Source: Marivivens sp.
GTDB taxonomy: Bacteria > Pseudomonadota > Alphaproteobacteria > Rhodobacterales > Rhodobacteraceae
Direction: 5' to 3'
Assembly (NCBI GenBank): GCA_024642185.1
Contig: JAHEBR010000023.1
Span: 1-17,656, forward strand
Length of the DNA: 17,656 nt
Shown here one piece after another: positions 14,784-17,656 of the stretch. Made by a program: the position numbers and the translations under genes. Numbering within the stretch: position 1 is the first letter of the stretch; each line of letters begins with the position of its first letter. The notes beneath the pieces are model-generated. The model saw nothing but the letters and a program-made list of their open reading frames with translations, made no database searches and was not told the origin of the DNA.

Positions 14784-14807
14784 TTAATACATCTTCTAAC
14801 TTATTAA
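14784..14807. promoter_or_regulatory. cbbR-cbbF intergenic dyad, candidate CbbR site
   Basis: TTAATA (14784-14789) and TATTAA (14802-14807) form a 6-bp dyad with a 12-base spacer in an AT-rich block of the 91-base cbbR/cbbF gap. Several T-N11-A steps occur within it. I could not fit the TNA-N7-TNA form quoted for CbbR exactly, so the call rests on position and symmetry. Confidence 0.45.
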
Positions 14808-14853
14808 ATTCTACTACATCCCCCTCCCCGTCATATCAAGCGTGTGTCATTGA

Positions 14854-14859
14854 GGGAGG
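14854..14859 (+). promoter_or_regulatory. Ribosome binding site fixing the cbbF start
   Basis: GGGAGG lies 5 bases before ATG 14865. A longer frame from GTG 14844 would run through this SD and add seven residues, so the ATG is preferred. Confidence 0.7.
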
Positions 14860-14864
14860 ACGAG

Positions 14865-15872
14865 ATGACCGAAGGTAGTGTGGCCGTTGCGCCAGACAGG
14901 ATCCCCGAGGATCTCTTTCCGGTCATCAATGCTCTCTGCGAAGTTGGCAGAAGCTTGAGCCGAACAATTGCGCGTGGCCCTTTGGGCGGTTCGCTCGGCC
15001 ACTCTGTTGGCGAAAACTCTGACGGTGATAGCCAAAAAGCCCTTGATGTGATGGCCGACGAGGCCTTTGCCGAGGCGCTGACCAAAACCGCCGTTCGGTG
15101 GTATGCCTCGGAAGAACAGGACAGCGTGGTCGCCCTTGGTCCCCAGGGCCGCTATGCGCTGGCGATTGATCCGCTCGATGGCTCCTCCAACATCGACGTC
15201 AATGTTTCGATCGGCACGATATTTTCGATTTTCGAAGCCAAAGAAGGGGCCGATGAAAGCTTCCTGCGGCCGGCTAGCGAACAGGTCGCAGCAGGCTACA
15301 TCATCTACGGGCCCCAAACAGCCCTTGTCGTGACCTTCGGACAAGGGGTTCTGCACTATGTTCTTGACCCCGAGACGAACGAGTTTCTTCTGGTTCGGGA
15401 TGGCGTCGAAATTCCAACGAACTCATCGGAATTCGCCATCAACGCCTCGAACTATCGGCATTGGGCCAAGCCGGTCCGCGCCTATATTGACGACTGCCTC
15501 GCCGGCAGCACCGGCCCTCGCGAGAAGAATTTCAATATGCGCTGGGTGGCCTCTCTGGTGGCCGAGACCCACCGGATCATCAGCCGCGGCGGCATCTTCC
15601 TCTACCCGTCCGATGAACGCGAAGGCTATCGCCACGGCCGCCTGCGGATGGTCTATGAATGCGCGCCCATCGCCTTCCTGATCGAACAGGCGGGTGGCAA
15701 GGCCACCAACGGCACGGACCGGATCCTCGCCCAGACGGCGAGCGAGCTGCACGCCCGCACCCCCTTCATCTTTGGCACCTCCGTCAAGGTTGATCGTGTC
15801 GCTGCCTATTTCGATCTGCCCGACGAAGAGGTGAGCGCCCTTTTCGGCAACCGCGGCCTGTTCCGCGCCTGA
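14865..15872 (+). CDS. cbbF: Class I fructose-1,6-bisphosphatase
   Basis: A 335-residue cytoplasmic enzyme that removes the C1 phosphate from fructose-1,6-bisphosphate (and often sedoheptulose-1,7-bisphosphate) in the Calvin cycle. Mg-binding signatures are present: NSDGDSQKALDV (51-62), SEEQD (82-86) and IDPLDGSSNIDVN (101-113). The sugar-phosphate region NMRWVASLVAETHRII (224-239) and the end motif YECAPIAFLIEQAGGKA (264-280) match type I FBPases. Length is normal. It opens the cbb operon, 91 bases from the cbbR start, and cbbP follows after 16 bases. Expression is expected to depend on CbbR. Confidence 0.96.
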   Translation: MTEGSVAVAPDRIPEDLFPVINALCEVGRSLSRTIARGPLGGSLGHSVGENSDGDSQKALDVMADEAFAEALTKTAVRWYASEEQDSVVALGPQGRYALAIDPLDGSSNIDVNVSIGTIFSIFEAKEGADESFLRPASEQVAAGYIIYGPQTALVVTFGQGVLHYVLDPETNEFLLVRDGVEIPTNSSEFAINASNYRHWAKPVRAYIDDCLAGSTGPREKNFNMRWVASLVAETHRIISRGGIFLYPSDEREGYRHGRLRMVYECAPIAFLIEQAGGKATNGTDRILAQTASELHARTPFIFGTSVKVDRVAAYFDLPDEEVSALFGNRGLFRA

Positions 15873-15888
15873 ACCGAGGAATGACGAC

Positions 15889-16761
15889 ATGAGCAAGAAA
15901 CATCCCATCATCTCGGTCACTGGCTCTTCCGGCGCGGGGACTTCCACGGTCAAGACCACCTTCGACCAGATCTTCCGCCGCGAGGGCTTTACCTCGGTCT
16001 CGATCGAGGGCGACGCCTTCCACCGCTTCGACCGCGCGGCGATGAAGGACGAACTCACCAAGCGCAAGGCCGGGGGGGATCAGACCTTCAGCCACTTCTC
16101 CTACGAGGCCAACGAGCTTGGCAAACTCGAGGAGGTGTTTCGCACCTATGCCGAGACCGGCCGTGGCGAGACCCGCCACTATGTCCATGACGATGCGGAG
16201 GCGGCGAAATACGGCTCTGCCCCCGGCACCTTCACCGAATGGGCGCCTTTTGCGGAAGGCTCCGACCTTCTTTTCTATGAGGGCCTGCATGGCGCGGTGA
16301 AGAACGGTGAGGTCAACCTCGCCGCCTTGGCCGACCTCAAGATCGGCGTTGTGCCGGTGGTCAACCTCGAGTGGATCCAGAAGATCCACCGCGACAAGGC
16401 CCAGCGCGGCTATTCGACCGAAGCTGTGACGGATGTGATCCTGCGCCGGATGCACGCCTATGTGCATTGCATCACGCCCCAGTTCACCGAGACCGACATC
16501 AACTTTCAGCGCGTGCCGGTGGTTGATACCTCGAACCCCTTCATCGCCCGCTGGATCCCGACCGCCGACGAAAGCCTCGTGGTGATCCGCTTCAAGAACC
16601 CCCGCGGGATCGATTTCCCCTATCTCACCCAGATGATCCAAGGGAGCTGGATGAGCCGCGCCAACTCGATCGTCATTCCGGGCGGCAAGATGGACCTCGC
16701 GATGCAACTCATCTTCACCCCGATGATCCACCGGCTTGTTCACGAGTCCAAGCGCGCCTGA
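15889..16761 (+). CDS. cbbP: Phosphoribulokinase (bacterial class I)
   Basis: A 290-residue cytoplasmic kinase that phosphorylates ribulose-5-phosphate with ATP to give ribulose-1,5-bisphosphate, the RuBisCO substrate. P-loop GSSGAGTST at 12-20. Residues known from the R. sphaeroides enzyme sit at the same numbers: catalytic base Asp42, His45 and Arg49 (EGDAFHRFDR), Glu131 (LLFYEGLHG), Lys165, Arg168 and Asp169 (QKIHRDK). Length equals that of purple-bacterial homologues. These enzymes are octameric and NADH-activated in relatives. A GAGGA SD precedes the ATG. It lies 16 bases after cbbF and 10 bases before cbbT. Confidence 0.97.
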   Translation: MSKKHPIISVTGSSGAGTSTVKTTFDQIFRREGFTSVSIEGDAFHRFDRAAMKDELTKRKAGGDQTFSHFSYEANELGKLEEVFRTYAETGRGETRHYVHDDAEAAKYGSAPGTFTEWAPFAEGSDLLFYEGLHGAVKNGEVNLAALADLKIGVVPVVNLEWIQKIHRDKAQRGYSTEAVTDVILRRMHAYVHCITPQFTETDINFQRVPVVDTSNPFIARWIPTADESLVVIRFKNPRGIDFPYLTQMIQGSWMSRANSIVIPGGKMDLAMQLIFTPMIHRLVHESKRA

Positions 16762-16771
16762 GGAGAGCAGA

Positions 16772-17656
16772 ATGAACACCCACGCGCCGGTTTCGGCTAC
16801 CCTCGAAGACAAGATGGCCACCGCGATCCGCGTTCTGGCGATGGACGCGGTGCAGGCGGCCAACTCGGGCCACCCGGGCGCGCCGATGGGCTTGGCGGAT
16901 GTGGCGACCGTCCTCTTCAACCGCTTCCTCACCATCGACCCGTCCGACGACAAATGGCCCGACCGCGACCGGTTCGTGATGTCGGCCGGTCACGGCTCGA
17001 TGCTGGTCTACGCGATCCATCACCTCTTGGGCTATGACGACATGGGGCTCGACCAGATCCGCGCCTTCCGCCAACTTGGCTCGCGCACCGCAGGCCATCC
17101 CGAATACGGCCATGCCAAGGGGATCGAGACCACCACCGGCCCCTTGGGGCAGGGGATTTCGACCTCGGTCGGCATGGCGCTCGCGGAGCGGATGCTCAAC
17201 GCCCGCTTTGGCGATGACCTGGTGGATCACTACACCTATGTCCTCGCCGGTGACGGCTGCCTGATGGAAGGCATCAGCCACGAGGCGATCGACATGGCCG
17301 GTCACCTCGGTCTTGGGCACCTGATCGTCTTCTGGGACGACAACGGCATCACCATCGACGGCGGCACCGAGCTGTCGACCTCGACCGACCAATGCGCCCG
17401 CTTTGCGGCCTCCGGCTGGCATACCCAAAAGGTCGACGGCCACGACAAGGACGCAATTGCCAAGGCGATCACCGCGGCCCGTGCCGACAAGCGCCCCTCG
17501 CTCATCGCCTGCAAGACGGTGATCGGCTTTGGCGCGCCCAACAAGCAAGGCACCCACCACGTCCACGGATCGCCCCTTGGCGATGCCGAGATTGCCGCGG
17601 CCCGCGCGGCCTTTGGCTGGACCCATCCGGCCTTCGAGATCCCTCAGGATGTCTAC
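16772..17656 (+). CDS. cbbT: Transketolase (C-terminal part beyond window edge)
   Basis: The first 295 codons of a transketolase of about 660 residues; the frame is open at the right edge. The enzyme uses thiamine diphosphate and Mg to move two-carbon units between sugar phosphates, feeding xylulose-5-P and ribose-5-P towards RuBP. Visible signatures: AANSGHPGAPMGLADVA (29-45), SAGHGSMLVYA (71-81), TTTGPLGQGIS (120-130) and the ThDP motif GDGCLMEGISHEA (160-172) through DDNGITIDGG (189-198), and a substrate-site His in HVHGSPLG. AGGAGAG overlaps the cbbP stop and lies 5 bases before the ATG, so translation is tightly linked to cbbP. Confidence 0.96.
   Translation, partial: MNTHAPVSATLEDKMATAIRVLAMDAVQAANSGHPGAPMGLADVATVLFNRFLTIDPSDDKWPDRDRFVMSAGHGSMLVYAIHHLLGYDDMGLDQIRAFRQLGSRTAGHPEYGHAKGIETTTGPLGQGISTSVGMALAERMLNARFGDDLVDHYTYVLAGDGCLMEGISHEAIDMAGHLGLGHLIVFWDDNGITIDGGTELSTSTDQCARFAASGWHTQKVDGHDKDAIAKAITAARADKRPSLIACKTVIGFGAPNKQGTHHVHGSPLGDAEIAAARAAFGWTHPAFEIPQDVY

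Overview
The window looks like a chromosomal segment of an alphaproteobacterium, most likely Rhodobacterales. It is GC-rich with dense, short-gapped genes. It ends in a cbbR / cbbF-cbbP-cbbT Calvin-cycle locus whose phosphoribulokinase carries, at identical positions, the active-site residues known from the Rhodobacter sphaeroides enzyme. The order cbbR, cbbF, cbbP, cbbT matches the purple-bacterial cbbII type of operon, so a RuBisCO gene is expected beyond the right edge (inference).

Layout. (1) 1-2616, minus strand: an MFS permease followed 43 bases later by a SelO-type protein adenylyltransferase that runs off the left edge. (2) 2873-11625, plus strand: a run of membrane and signalling genes. 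First comes a pair: a small membrane protein with a cyclic-nucleotide-binding (CNB) domain, then a SulP-family anion transporter fused to STAS and CNB domains. After a 302-base gap comes a four-gene run: a secreted FecR-domain protein with a proline-rich tail, a CHASE2 class III adenylate cyclase, a small DUF3307 membrane protein, and a Kef-type cation/proton antiporter. A strong hairpin follows the antiporter. (3) 11723-14773: alternating genes, namely an SDR dehydrogenase (+), a DUF4242 protein (-), a LysR regulator (+) and cbbR (-). Both tail-to-tail junctions overlap at the stop codons. (4) 14865-17656: cbbF, cbbP and a partial cbbT, divergent from cbbR.

How the genes may work together. 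In region 2 the window holds a cAMP source (the cyclase, probably gated by the periplasmic FecR/CHASE2 pair) and two membrane-bound proteins with cyclic-nucleotide pockets, one of them part of an anion transporter. This suggests a locally encoded second-messenger circuit that controls ion traffic at the membrane. The cyclase has the lysine plus small hydroxyl residue pattern of class IIIb cyclases, several of which respond to bicarbonate, and the cluster lies about 3 kb from CO2-fixation genes. A link to inorganic-carbon sensing or uptake is therefore an attractive but unproven idea. Region 4 regenerates the CO2 acceptor: FBPase, transketolase and phosphoribulokinase lead to ribulose-1,5-bisphosphate, under CbbR control.

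No RNA genes, insertion sequences, CRISPR arrays or origins were seen.
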